From: Ferirhizobium litorale
GTDB taxonomy: Bacteria; Pseudomonadota; Alphaproteobacteria; Rhizobiales; Rhizobiaceae
Reading direction: 5' to 3'
DNA: 64,000 nucleotides
Assembly (NCBI GenBank): GCA_030028905.1
Contig: JALDYZ010000008.1
Coordinates: forward strand, 156,074-220,073
Part shown: positions 16,571 to 24,523 of the stretch, in pieces
How the letters are laid out: every line of letters starts with the position of its first letter
Position numbering within the stretch: the first letter of the stretch is position 1
The notes under the pieces: model-generated
Database searches by the model: none
The model's input: only the letters and a program-made list of their open reading frames with translations
Told to the model about the DNA's origin: nothing
Translations under genes and position numbers: made by a program

Positions 16571-17574
16571 GCGCTCCGATCATCCATGGTGGAGGCATAA
16601 CTGCCGCCGCGAAGGCCTATGGCGGCAAACCCGAAGACTGGCTGGACCTCTCCACCGGGATCAATCCGAATCCTGTCGCCATCCCGCCGATCCCGGTCCG
16701 TGCCTGGCACCGTCTGCCGGACGAGCACCTTGTAGCGTTCGCCCGCAAGGCCGCCGCCGGCTACTATGGATGCGGGGAGGCACTGCCGCTCGCGGTGCCC
16801 GGCACCCAGTCGGTTATCCAGTTGCTGCCGCGGCTTGCTGACCGATCGCGACGAGTCGCCATTCTCTCGCCAACCTACGGCGAATATGCCCGGGCATTCG
16901 AACTTGCCGGCATGGCGGTCGACAAGGTTGCCGGTCTCGAAGACATCGTGGCGGACCACGGACTGGCGGTTGTAGTCAATCCCAACAATCCGGACGGCCG
17001 CGCCTTCGCGTCCGAAACGCTGGAAAGGCTCTGGAAACGGTTGAGGCAACAGGACACCGTGCTGGTCGTCGACGAGGCGTTCGGCGATACCGATCCGTCC
17101 ATGAGCCTCGCACCCCGTATCTTTGAAATGCCGGGGCTCGTCATCTTCCGGTCCTTCGGTAAGTTCTTCGGGCTGGCGGGCATGCGGCTCGGGTTTGCGA
17201 TCGCCGAGGAGGCGATCCTGCGCAGGTTCGAGGAATGGCTGGGGCCGTGGGCGGTCTCCGGCCCGGCGCTATCCGTTGCCGAGCAGTTGATGCGCTCGGA
17301 CGCCGCGCCGATCGCTTTGGCGATAGCCGAGCGCAGGCGCGGGCTGGCGGTCGTGCTGGAGGAGGCGGGCCTGATGGTCTCCGGCGGAACGTCGCTCTTC
17401 GCGCTCGTCACCCATCCGCAGGCAAGTGCGCTGCACGCGCACCTCTGCGGCGACCACATTCTCGTGCGCAAGTTCGACTACGCGCCGCACTGGCTGCGGA
17501 TCGGCCTTGCCCCAGACGAAGCCGGCGACCGGAGGCTCGCCATGTCGCTGCGAACGTGGAACGCGGCTCAATGA
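16567..17574 (+). CDS. cobC: PLP enzyme CobC (L-threonine-O-3-phosphate decarboxylase-like)
   Basis: A 335-residue class I/II aminotransferase-fold protein. Opening HGGGITAAAKAYGG and LDLSTGINPNP are typical of CobC/CobD-decarboxylases; VVVNPNNPDGR and the PLP lysine K199 in IFRSFGKFFGLAGMRLGF are clear. The Salmonella homolog CobD decarboxylates threonine phosphate to the aminopropanol phosphate linker of the nucleotide loop. It lies between cobB and the cobinamide-phosphate synthase gene with ATGA overlaps on both sides, which fits that role. Note the naming conflict between Salmonella and Pseudomonas systems. Confidence 0.92.
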   Translation: MSAPIIHGGGITAAAKAYGGKPEDWLDLSTGINPNPVAIPPIPVRAWHRLPDEHLVAFARKAAAGYYGCGEALPLAVPGTQSVIQLLPRLADRSRRVAILSPTYGEYARAFELAGMAVDKVAGLEDIVADHGLAVVVNPNNPDGRAFASETLERLWKRLRQQDTVLVVDEAFGDTDPSMSLAPRIFEMPGLVIFRSFGKFFGLAGMRLGFAIAEEAILRRFEEWLGPWAVSGPALSVAEQLMRSDAAPIALAIAERRRGLAVVLEEAGLMVSGGTSLFALVTHPQASALHAHLCGDHILVRKFDYAPHWLRIGLAPDEAGDRRLAMSLRTWNAAQ

Positions 17575-18545
17575 CCCAGAACCTGCTGATCCTGTTCCTG
17601 GCGCTGATCCTCGATCGCATCGTCGGCGATCCCGTGTGGATGTGGAACCGCGTGCCGCATCCGGTGGTGCTGTTCGGCAAGGCGATCTCGGCCCTTGATG
17701 ACATGCTGAACCGGCGCGACCTGCCGGGATCTGCTCGGAAGCGGAACGGCGTCCTTGCCATTGCGGCGCTTGTGGTGGCAAGCCTTGCCATCGGCTGGCT
17801 GGTTGATGCGGCGCTGTTGCTGCTCGGTCCGATTGGCATACTTGCCGAGGTTCTGTTGGTGGCCGTGTTCCTTGCGCAGAAAAGCCTTGCCGATCATGTC
17901 GCGGCGGTCGCCGACGGCTTGCGTCGCGACGGCCTGGAAGGCGGCCGCAAGGCGGTCGCGATGATCGTCGGCCGCGATCCCGAAACCCTCGACGAACCCG
18001 GCGTCTGCCGTGCCGCGCTCGAGAGCCTGGCCGAGAATTTCTCCGACGGGGTGGTTGCCCCGGCACTCTGGTACGCCGTGCTCGGGCTTCCGGGCCTTTT
18101 CGCCTACAAGATGCTGAACACCGCCGATTCGATGATCGGCCACAAATCGGAGAAATACCTCGATTTCGGCTGGGCCTCGGCGCGTCTGGACGATCTGGCG
18201 AACTGGCCGGCAGCGCGGGCCTCGATACTGCTGGTCGCTGCCGGTGCCGCCTTTACCAGGGGGGTGGAGGCAGCCCGCAACGCGTTGCGCGTCGCGCTTC
18301 GCGACAGCGGCCTGCATCGTTCGCCGAACTCCGGCTGGCCGGAAGCGGCGATGGCGGGCGCGCTCGACGTCCAGCTTGCCGGCCCCAGGGTCTATGGCGG
18401 CACAAGGGTCAGCGAGCCGATGATCAACGGGGCAGGGCGCGACATCGCTGGTTCGGACGACCTCACCGCCGGCATCGCCATCTTCCAAGGCGCATGCTCG
18501 ACGCTTGCCGCGATCGCCTTCGTGCTGTTCGTCATCCTGCTTTAG
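17571..18545 (+). CDS. cobD: Adenosylcobinamide-phosphate synthase, membrane-bound
   Basis: A 324-residue CobD/CbiB protein with several hydrophobic segments. Signature blocks are LILDRIVGDPVWMWNRVPHPVVLFGK, AALESLAENFSDGVVAPALWY, MLNTADSMIGHKSEKYLDFGWASARLDDLANW and SPNSGWPEAAMAGAL. It condenses adenosylcobyric acid with the aminopropanol (phosphate) made by the upstream enzyme. It is last in the cobA operon; the end of the gene is 19 bp from the convergent fnrN stop. Confidence 0.95.
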   Translation: MTQNLLILFLALILDRIVGDPVWMWNRVPHPVVLFGKAISALDDMLNRRDLPGSARKRNGVLAIAALVVASLAIGWLVDAALLLLGPIGILAEVLLVAVFLAQKSLADHVAAVADGLRRDGLEGGRKAVAMIVGRDPETLDEPGVCRAALESLAENFSDGVVAPALWYAVLGLPGLFAYKMLNTADSMIGHKSEKYLDFGWASARLDDLANWPAARASILLVAAGAAFTRGVEAARNALRVALRDSGLHRSPNSGWPEAAMAGALDVQLAGPRVYGGTRVSEPMINGAGRDIAGSDDLTAGIAIFQGACSTLAAIAFVLFVILL

Positions 18546-18564
18546 GAGATTGCTTCGTCCGGTA

Positions 18565-19290
18565 TCAGTCGTTGCCGGCGGTGCGGCCGAGCCGCTCCAG
18601 GTCCGGCACGATCACATGCCGGTTGTTTTCGACGTGAATGATGTTTTCCTTGCGCAACTTGGTCATCTGGCGACTGACGGTCTCGATCGTCAGGCCGAGG
18701 AAATCGGCGATATCGGCGCGTGACAGCGGCAGGTCGAACGCGCTCTTGTCGATACATTCGGGATCGACATTGGTGGCGATCAGGTAGAGGAAGCTGGCGA
18801 CCTTTTCCTGCGCCGTCTTGCGGCCGAGCGTCAGCATCCAGTCGCGGGCTTCGTCCAGTTCCTTCAGGGCCTGGTTGTGCAGGCGGTGTTCGAGTTCCGG
18901 CGTCTCGGATACCATCCGGTCGATGATGGCGCGTGGAAAGGCGCAGATCTCGGTATCGATGGCGGCCTCGGCGCTCAGCGTACTTTCCGCCACGAACGGG
19001 CGCCCCATGAAGTCCGGCGCGAACTGCAGCCCGACGATCTGCTGGCGGCCGTCCGCCATCATCTTCGAGAGCTTTATGACGCCCCTCATGATGTTGGAAT
19101 AGCTGCCGACCCGCTCGCCCTGGCCCACGACCTCGCTCCCGGCCTCGATCCTGCGGCGCGTCGAATGCTTGCTGAGTTCCACCAGTTGATCCACCGTCAG
19201 CGTCCCGCAAACGCCGCCGTGGCGGGCTTCGCAGGAACGACACACGACGGGAAGGTTGGAATTGTGAATGTCTTTTCTCGGCAGGTCCAT
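18565..19290 (-). CDS. fnrN: Oxygen-sensing Crp/Fnr regulator FnrN
   Basis: A 241-residue FNR-type regulator. Cys17, Cys20 and Cys28 (CRSCEARHGGVC) plus Cys116 give the four-cysteine pattern that holds an oxygen-labile 4Fe-4S cluster in FNR and rhizobial FnrN. The C-terminal helix-turn-helix (about 190-211) has TIETVSRQMTKLRKE, whose E203, S206 and R207 are the residues that read TTGAT half-sites. The gene is divergent from hemN, and a matching box at 19424-19437 lies between them. Boxes of the same type precede ccoN and ccoG, so FnrN probably controls this whole block. FixK proteins lack the N-terminal cysteines, which argues for FnrN. Confidence 0.93.
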   Translation of the reverse strand: MDLPRKDIHNSNLPVVCRSCEARHGGVCGTLTVDQLVELSKHSTRRRIEAGSEVVGQGERVGSYSNIMRGVIKLSKMMADGRQQIVGLQFAPDFMGRPFVAESTLSAEAAIDTEICAFPRAIIDRMVSETPELEHRLHNQALKELDEARDWMLTLGRKTAQEKVASFLYLIATNVDPECIDKSAFDLPLSRADIADFLGLTIETVSRQMTKLRKENIIHVENNRHVIVPDLERLGRTAGND

Positions 19291-19423
19291 CGGGCGTTCC
19301 AGTGTCTTTCAAGGCATCGTTGCAATCGCAGGGCGGCGCGCGCTATCCGTTCATATCATTCTTTAGCAGAAATAAATCCTCCTCGCTCGTCGAGTATCGC
19401 CCGCTTTCGCCCTCAATGCGTGT

Positions 19424-19437
19424 TTGATCGAGGTCAA
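19424..19437. promoter_or_regulatory. FNR/FnrN box (anaerobox) between fnrN and hemN
   Basis: TTGAT-CGAG-GTCAA, an FNR-type inverted repeat with one half each of the TTGAT and TTGAC kinds. It sits about 72-85 bp before the hemN start and about 135 bp before the divergent fnrN start, so it could serve both genes (activation of hemN, autoregulation of fnrN). Confidence 0.8.
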
Positions 19438-19508
19438 GGGCGCTGGCCGACCGGCATTCTACAAGTTTCCCGACGATTTGTGATGCGCCAAAACGGCGGG
19501 AGGCATTG

Positions 19509-20858
19509 ATGAACCGGCATTTTTTGAAGAAATATGCAGGTGCGGTACCACGCTATACCAGCTATCCGACGGCGCCGCATTTCCACGAAGGTATCGGCTG
19601 CGACATATATGCGCAGTGGCTGCAGGCACTCGGCGCTGGGCAGTCGCTTTCTCTCTATGTGCACATCCCCTATTGCGACCGGCTGTGCTGGTTCTGCGCC
19701 TGCCATACGCGCCATACGCTGAAATACGAGCCGATCGCCCGCTACCTCGAATCGCTGAAGCGCGAGATCGCCACCGTCGGCGCGCTGGTGTCGAAGGAGA
19801 CGCGGGTGACCGCGCTGCATTTCGGCGGCGGATCGCCGACCATGGTGAAGCCGGAGGACCTTGTCGATCTCGTTCGCCACCTGCGTGCAGCCTTCCGCTT
19901 TTCCGACGATGCCGGGATCAGCGTCGAGATGGATCCGAACGATCTCGACGAGGCGCGCTACGACGCATTGGCTGCCATCGGAATGACCCGGGCGAGCCTT
20001 GGCGTGCAGGATTTCGATTCGAAGGTGCAAAGGACGATCAACCGCATCCAGACCTTCGAGCAGACGCGCAGCGTCGTCGAGGCGGTGCGGGCGTGGGGCG
20101 TCCGCTCGGTCAACTGCGATATTCTTTATGGCCTTCCCTACCAGTCGGTTGCCTCGGTGGAGAAAACCCTCCGCGATATCCTGTCGCTCGCTCCTGATCG
20201 CGTCGCGCTGTTCGGCTACGCCCACGTGCCGTGGATGAAGAAGCACCAGACGATGATTCCCGAGGCTGCCCTGCCGGACGTGGTCGAGCGGTTCCGGCAG
20301 ATGTCGGCGGCTGCCGCGATGCTGGTCGGCAACGGCTACGAGCCGATCGGTATCGATCATTTTTCGAAGTCGTCGGACGGGTTGGCTGTGGCGGCGCGCG
20401 AAGGAAGGCTCCGCCGAAATTTCCAGGGCTATACCGACGATGCCGCCGATGCGCTGATCGGCCTCGGCGCCTCGTCAATCGGGCAACTGCCGCAGGGCTA
20501 TGTCCAGAACATGCCGGCGACCGGCGAGTACCAGCGCATGGCCGACGGACCGGGCCTGGCCGTCGTGCGCGGCATCGCCGTCGACGAGGAGGATCGAATG
20601 CGCCGTCATGTCATCGAAAGCATAATGTGCGGCTTCGGCTTCGACTTCGAGGATCTGCGCGCGCGCTTTCCAGCTATTGCCGAGGACGTTATCGCCGAGG
20701 CACGGGACTTTGCCATGGCCGACGTCGATGGAATCTGCCGTTTCGATGCACGGACGTTTCAGTTGACCGCGGCCGGGAAGCCGTTTGCGCGCAGCGTTGC
20801 CGCGGTCTTCGACGGCTATCTCGGCAATGGCCGCGGCCGGCACTCCATTGCTGTTTAG
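19509..20858 (+). CDS. hemN: Oxygen-independent coproporphyrinogen III oxidase
   Basis: A 449-residue radical-SAM HemN, which decarboxylates coproporphyrinogen III for heme synthesis without oxygen. The cluster-binding cysteines are C56-x3-C60-x2-C63 (CDRLCWFC) followed by ACHTRH; LHFGGGSPTM is the SAM glycine motif, and FGYAHVPWMKKHQTMI is specific for true HemN rather than HemW-like proteins. The ATG at 19509 follows GGGAGG. An FNR box upstream and divergent fnrN indicate induction at low oxygen, when the cbb3 oxidase also needs heme. Confidence 0.95.
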   Translation: MNRHFLKKYAGAVPRYTSYPTAPHFHEGIGCDIYAQWLQALGAGQSLSLYVHIPYCDRLCWFCACHTRHTLKYEPIARYLESLKREIATVGALVSKETRVTALHFGGGSPTMVKPEDLVDLVRHLRAAFRFSDDAGISVEMDPNDLDEARYDALAAIGMTRASLGVQDFDSKVQRTINRIQTFEQTRSVVEAVRAWGVRSVNCDILYGLPYQSVASVEKTLRDILSLAPDRVALFGYAHVPWMKKHQTMIPEAALPDVVERFRQMSAAAAMLVGNGYEPIGIDHFSKSSDGLAVAAREGRLRRNFQGYTDDAADALIGLGASSIGQLPQGYVQNMPATGEYQRMADGPGLAVVRGIAVDEEDRMRRHVIESIMCGFGFDFEDLRARFPAIAEDVIAEARDFAMADVDGICRFDARTFQLTAAGKPFARSVAAVFDGYLGNGRGRHSIAV

Positions 20859-20957
20859 GCAACAGTACCCGTGCAAAATATCGCAATGCGGAATGAGGCC
20901 ATTGGCTTTTCGGCGGGATTTCCCTATGAGGAGTGCTGAAAAGACATTCTAAGAGGT

Positions 20958-21242
20958 ATGGTAGTGACTGCTACATTCGACAAGGTTGCCGACATCATCG
21001 CGGAAACGAGCGAAATCGATCGCGCAACGATCACGCCCGAAAGCCACACGATCGACGATCTGGGCATCGACAGCCTCGACTTCCTCGACATCGTTTTTGC
21101 GATCGACAAGGAGTTCGGCATCAAGATTCCGCTTGAGCAGTGGACCCAGGAAGTCAACGAGGGCAAGGTTTCCACGGAGGAATACTTCGTGCTGAAGAAC
21201 CTCTGTGCGAAGATTGACGAACTGCGGGCTGCCAAGGGCTGA
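20958..21242 (+). CDS. acpXL: Acyl carrier protein AcpXL for very-long-chain lipid A fatty acid
   Basis: A 94-residue specialised acyl carrier protein. The phosphopantetheine serine is S39 in [22 protein letters not shown]. Longer than the general AcpP (about 78) and with the AcpXL-type C-terminus ([20 protein letters not shown]). In rhizobia it carries the growing 27-hydroxyoctacosanoate chain that LpxXL moves to lipid A. AGAGG stands right before the ATG. The next genes are the five other members of the known operon, separated by a terminator-like hairpin. Confidence 0.95.
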   Translation: MVVTATFDKVADIIAETSEIDRATITPESHTIDDLGIDSLDFLDIVFAIDKEFGIKIPLEQWTQEVNEGKVSTEEYFVLKNLCAKIDELRAAKG

Positions 21243-21261
21243 TCAGTTTTCTGGATTGTTG

Positions 21262-21309
21262 AGCGTGCGGCGCGCCCTCCCGGCGCGGCGCACGCTTTGG
21301 TGTTTTTTT
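21262..21309 (+). terminator. Terminator-like hairpin after acpXL
   Basis: AGCGTGCG-g-CGCG (21262-21274) pairs with CGCG-g-CGCACGCT (21284-21296) across a short loop and is followed by TTTGGTGTTTTTTT. This looks like a rho-independent terminator, yet the rest of the operon lies downstream. Partial read-through would make acpXL mRNA more abundant than the other messages, as expected for a carrier protein. Confidence 0.75.
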
Positions 21310-21476
21310 CGTGCAAGTCGTTCGCCGACCATGTAGGGAACGCGGGCAGATGAGGAACCGGCGCATCCGCCTCGCGCGCCCGACGGGCGCTGGCGAGATG
21401 CGTGCGAACGGTGCCGTTGCACATAGGCGCAGGCGGCGGAAACTCGCCGGATGCGCCGCAGGCCTGGAGAACTCCC

Positions 21477-21953
21477 ATGCTGCTGGAATATTTCCAGATG
21501 ATCGACCGGGTAGAAGCCGTGGATCTTTCCAAGGGGTGGTTGAAAGCCCGGTCCGTCGTGCCGGCGAAGAGCCCGGTTTTCGAAGGGCATTTCCCCGGAA
21601 TGCCGCTGGTGCCCGGCGTGCTCTTGATCGAAACCATGGCGCAGGCGTCGGGCATGCTGGTGCTGGCCGCGACCTCCTTCAAGGCGATGCCGTTCCTGAT
21701 GTCGGTCGACGGTGCCAAGATGCGCACCTTCGTCGAGCCCGAAGCGGTGCTCGATATCGAGGCCACCCTGGAGCATGACGGATCCGGCTTTGCCGTGACC
21801 AAGGCCAAGATCTCCTCGGACGGCAAGAAGGTTTGCGACGGGCAGCTGAAGCTGCGCACCATGCCTTTCGATGAAATTCCGCTCGCCGACATCGTGCGCA
21901 AGCGCGCCGGCGAAGTCGGGCTCCTGGATGCGATCGCCGCCACGGCAGGGTAA
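21477..21953 (+). CDS. fabZXL: 3-hydroxyacyl-ACP dehydratase of the VLCFA operon (FabZ-like)
   Basis: A 158-residue hotdog-fold dehydratase. The FabZ signature FEGHFPGMPLVPGVLLIETMAQASG contains the catalytic histidine and, further on, the acidic helix residue (E in IETMAQ). It removes water from 3-hydroxyacyl-AcpXL during chain elongation. I chose MLLEYFQMIDR as the start because GGAGA is 8 bp upstream; the frame runs further up but without FabZ-like sequence. It lies 11 bp before fabF2XL, matching the order known in Rhizobium leguminosarum. Confidence 0.92.
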   Translation: MLLEYFQMIDRVEAVDLSKGWLKARSVVPAKSPVFEGHFPGMPLVPGVLLIETMAQASGMLVLAATSFKAMPFLMSVDGAKMRTFVEPEAVLDIEATLEHDGSGFAVTKAKISSDGKKVCDGQLKLRTMPFDEIPLADIVRKRAGEVGLLDAIAATAG

Positions 21954-21964
21954 GAGGAAAACGC

Positions 21965-23167
21965 ATGAGCAAGTCGCAGAATGACGTGGTGATTACCGGC
22001 ATCGGTATCGTGACCTGCCAGGGCGTCGGCACGGAGCCGCATATCGCCCTGCTGTCGGCGGAGCGGGCGCCGGAGGCGCGCATCGAGACGGAAAAGTTCA
22101 AGCCGTATCCGATCCACCCCATGCCGGAGATCGACTGGTCGACGCAGATCCCGAAGCGCGGCGACCAGCGCCAGATGGAAAACTGGCAGCGTCTCGGCGT
22201 CTTCACCGCAGGTCTGGCCCTCGACGATGCCGGCCTCAAGGAGGATCTCGAAGCCTGCGGCACGATGGACATGATCGTGTCCTGCGGGGGCGGCGAGCGC
22301 GACATCAACGTCGATTCGCTGATCGTCGAAGAAGGCCTGAAGCGCAACGACCGCGAACAGCTGCTGAACGAGAAGCTGACCACCGAACTGCGGCCGACTC
22401 TGTTCCTGGCCCAGCTTTCCAACCTCATGGCCGGCAATATTTCCATCGTCCACAAGGTGACGGGTTCGTCTCGTACCTTCATGGGAGAGGAGGCCGCCGG
22501 CATCTCGGCCGTCGAAACCGCATTCGCACGCATTCGCGCCGGCCAATCGACGCATACGCTGGTCGGCGGCGCCTTCGTCGCCGATCGCCGCGATGTCATC
22601 CTGCTCTACGAGGCCGTGCGATACCATGCGACCGGGGAATGGACACCGATCTGGTCGCGCGACCCGGAAGAAGGTGGCGGTATCGTTACCGGCTCGGCAG
22701 GCGCCTTCCTGGTGCTGGAATCGCGCGAGCATGCCGAAGCGCGCGGCGCCCGCATCTATGCGACAATCGAGGAAATCGGCGGCGATCGCGGCCGGCGTGA
22801 CGAGGGGCGGCTCGAAGGTCGCCTGGATGCGCTGGTCGACGGAGCCCTGCGGCAGACCGACGCAACGGTGATCTTCTCGGGCGCGTCCGGCGGCCACGAG
22901 ATCACCGCACGGGAAAAGACCTGGCTCGACAACCGCTTTTCGGATGTCCCGGTGCGCGGCTATGGCAGCGTCACCGGCCATGCACTGGAATCGCAGTTCC
23001 CGCTCGGCCTGGCGCTCGCGGCGCTGACGCTTTCCAGCGGGGCAAAGGTTCCGGCATTCGAACCGGGCAAGGAAAAACCGATGAGCGGCCCGGCCGACAC
23101 GGCTGTCGTCACCACCGTCGGCCATGTGCGCGGTGAGGGTGTCGCCGTGCTGAAAGCAGAGAAGTGA
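21965..23167 (+). CDS. fabF2XL: Beta-ketoacyl-ACP synthase-like FabF2XL lacking the catalytic cysteine
   Basis: A 400-residue thiolase-fold protein of the KAS II type (VVITGIGIVTCQGVG at the N-terminus). Aligned to its neighbour FabF1XL, the nucleophile position in TACASGAT is E176 in MGEEAAGISAVETA, so the cysteine is missing. The NAHGTST histidine block is also altered to SGASGGHEIT, whereas the second histidine (VTGHALESQ) is kept. This is the pattern of a chain-length-factor-type partner in type II polyketide synthases. It is known to belong to the rhizobial VLCFA operon; a non-catalytic role is my inference. Confidence 0.88.
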   Translation: MSKSQNDVVITGIGIVTCQGVGTEPHIALLSAERAPEARIETEKFKPYPIHPMPEIDWSTQIPKRGDQRQMENWQRLGVFTAGLALDDAGLKEDLEACGTMDMIVSCGGGERDINVDSLIVEEGLKRNDREQLLNEKLTTELRPTLFLAQLSNLMAGNISIVHKVTGSSRTFMGEEAAGISAVETAFARIRAGQSTHTLVGGAFVADRRDVILLYEAVRYHATGEWTPIWSRDPEEGGGIVTGSAGAFLVLESREHAEARGARIYATIEEIGGDRGRRDEGRLEGRLDALVDGALRQTDATVIFSGASGGHEITAREKTWLDNRFSDVPVRGYGSVTGHALESQFPLGLALAALTLSSGAKVPAFEPGKEKPMSGPADTAVVTTVGHVRGEGVAVLKAEK

Positions 23168-23177
23168 GGACCGGCGC

Positions 23178-24464
23178 ATGAGCAAGGCAGCCTACAGGGA
23201 TCATCTCGGACGTCCGATCGTTGCCGTCACCGGCATGGGCGTCATCACCTCGCTCGGACGGGGACTGGCCGACAACTGGGCAGCGCTTTCGGGCGGACGG
23301 TCCGGCATCCACGGCATCACCCGCTTCCCGGTCGAAGGGCTCAGCACCCGCATCGCCGGTACGGTCGATTTCGTCGAACTGCCGGCCGAAAACCCGGTGG
23401 AGCGCTCCTACTACTACGCCCGCGAGACCACCGACGAGGCTCTGGCCCAGGCCGGCCTTTCCGGAGATTTTGCCGGCCCGCTGTTCCTGGCCGCGCCGCC
23501 GATCGAGCCGGAATGGAGCGCCCGCTTTGCACTTGCCGACCGCGCTCCGCCGTCGCAGCAGCCGGGCGATGCCTATGACCGCTTCATGGCCGTGCTGCGC
23601 GAAAGGCCGGATCCGGCTCTCCACGAGGCATGGCTGTTCGGTTCGATCTCCGAGCGCCTTGCCGACCGCTACGGCACGCGCGGCCTGCCGGTGACGCTGT
23701 CGACCGCCTGCGCTTCCGGCGCCACGGCGATCCAGCTCGGCGTCGAGGCCATCCGCCAGGGCCGCACCGATCGTGCGCTCACCGTCGGCACCGACGGCTC
23801 GGTCACCGCCGAGGCGCTGATCCGTTTCTCGCTGCTGTCGGCGTTGTCCACCCAGAACGATCCGCCGCAGAGGGCATCGAAGCCGTTCACCAAGGATCGC
23901 GACGGCTTCGTGATCGCCGAAGGCGCCGCCACGCTCGTGTTGGAATCGCTGGAATCGGCGGTTGCCCGCGGCGCCCGCGTGCTAGGCATCATGAAGGGTT
24001 GCGGCGAAAAGGCCGACCATTTCCACCGCACCCGCTCGTCGCCGGACGGCGGCCCGGCGATTGCCACCATCCGCGCGGCACTTGCCGATGCCGGCATCAG
24101 CGAAGAGGGTATCGGCTACATCAATGCCCACGGCACCTCGACGCCGGAAAACGACAAGATGGAGTATCTCTCCATGTCGACCGTGTTCGGCGAGGGACTG
24201 TCGAAGATCCCGGTCTCGTCCAACAAGTCGATGATCGGCCACACCCTGACGGCGGCCGGCGCCATCGAGGCGGTGTTCTCGATCCAGACGATGCTGACCG
24301 GCACGCTGCCGCCGACGATCAACTATACTAACCCGGATCCGACGATCGTTCTCGATGTCGTCCCGAACGTGAAGCGCGAGCAGCAGGTCGATGCCGTGCT
24401 CTCCAATTCGTTCGGCTTCGGCGGACAGAACGCAAGCCTTGTCATGACGAGAGAACCGGCCTAG
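23178..24464 (+). CDS. fabF1XL: Beta-ketoacyl-ACP synthase FabF1XL
   Basis: A 428-residue KAS II with an intact triad: Cys178 in LSTACASGATAIQ, the histidine of YINAHGTSTPENDKMEY and the histidine of SNKSMIGHTLTAAGAIEAV. SNSFGFGGQNASLV closes the protein as in active FabF enzymes. It would extend the acyl chain on AcpXL by Claisen condensation with malonyl-ACP. It begins 10 bp after fabF2XL, so the two are made together and could form a heterodimer. Confidence 0.93.
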   Translation: MSKAAYRDHLGRPIVAVTGMGVITSLGRGLADNWAALSGGRSGIHGITRFPVEGLSTRIAGTVDFVELPAENPVERSYYYARETTDEALAQAGLSGDFAGPLFLAAPPIEPEWSARFALADRAPPSQQPGDAYDRFMAVLRERPDPALHEAWLFGSISERLADRYGTRGLPVTLSTACASGATAIQLGVEAIRQGRTDRALTVGTDGSVTAEALIRFSLLSALSTQNDPPQRASKPFTKDRDGFVIAEGAATLVLESLESAVARGARVLGIMKGCGEKADHFHRTRSSPDGGPAIATIRAALADAGISEEGIGYINAHGTSTPENDKMEYLSMSTVFGEGLSKIPVSSNKSMIGHTLTAAGAIEAVFSIQTMLTGTLPPTINYTNPDPTIVLDVVPNVKREQQVDAVLSNSFGFGGQNASLVMTREPA

Positions 24465-24523
24465 TCGGTTCACCGTTCCGATTCCGAGAAACATATGACG
24501 CCTTCGGGCGAAGGACTCCTGCC

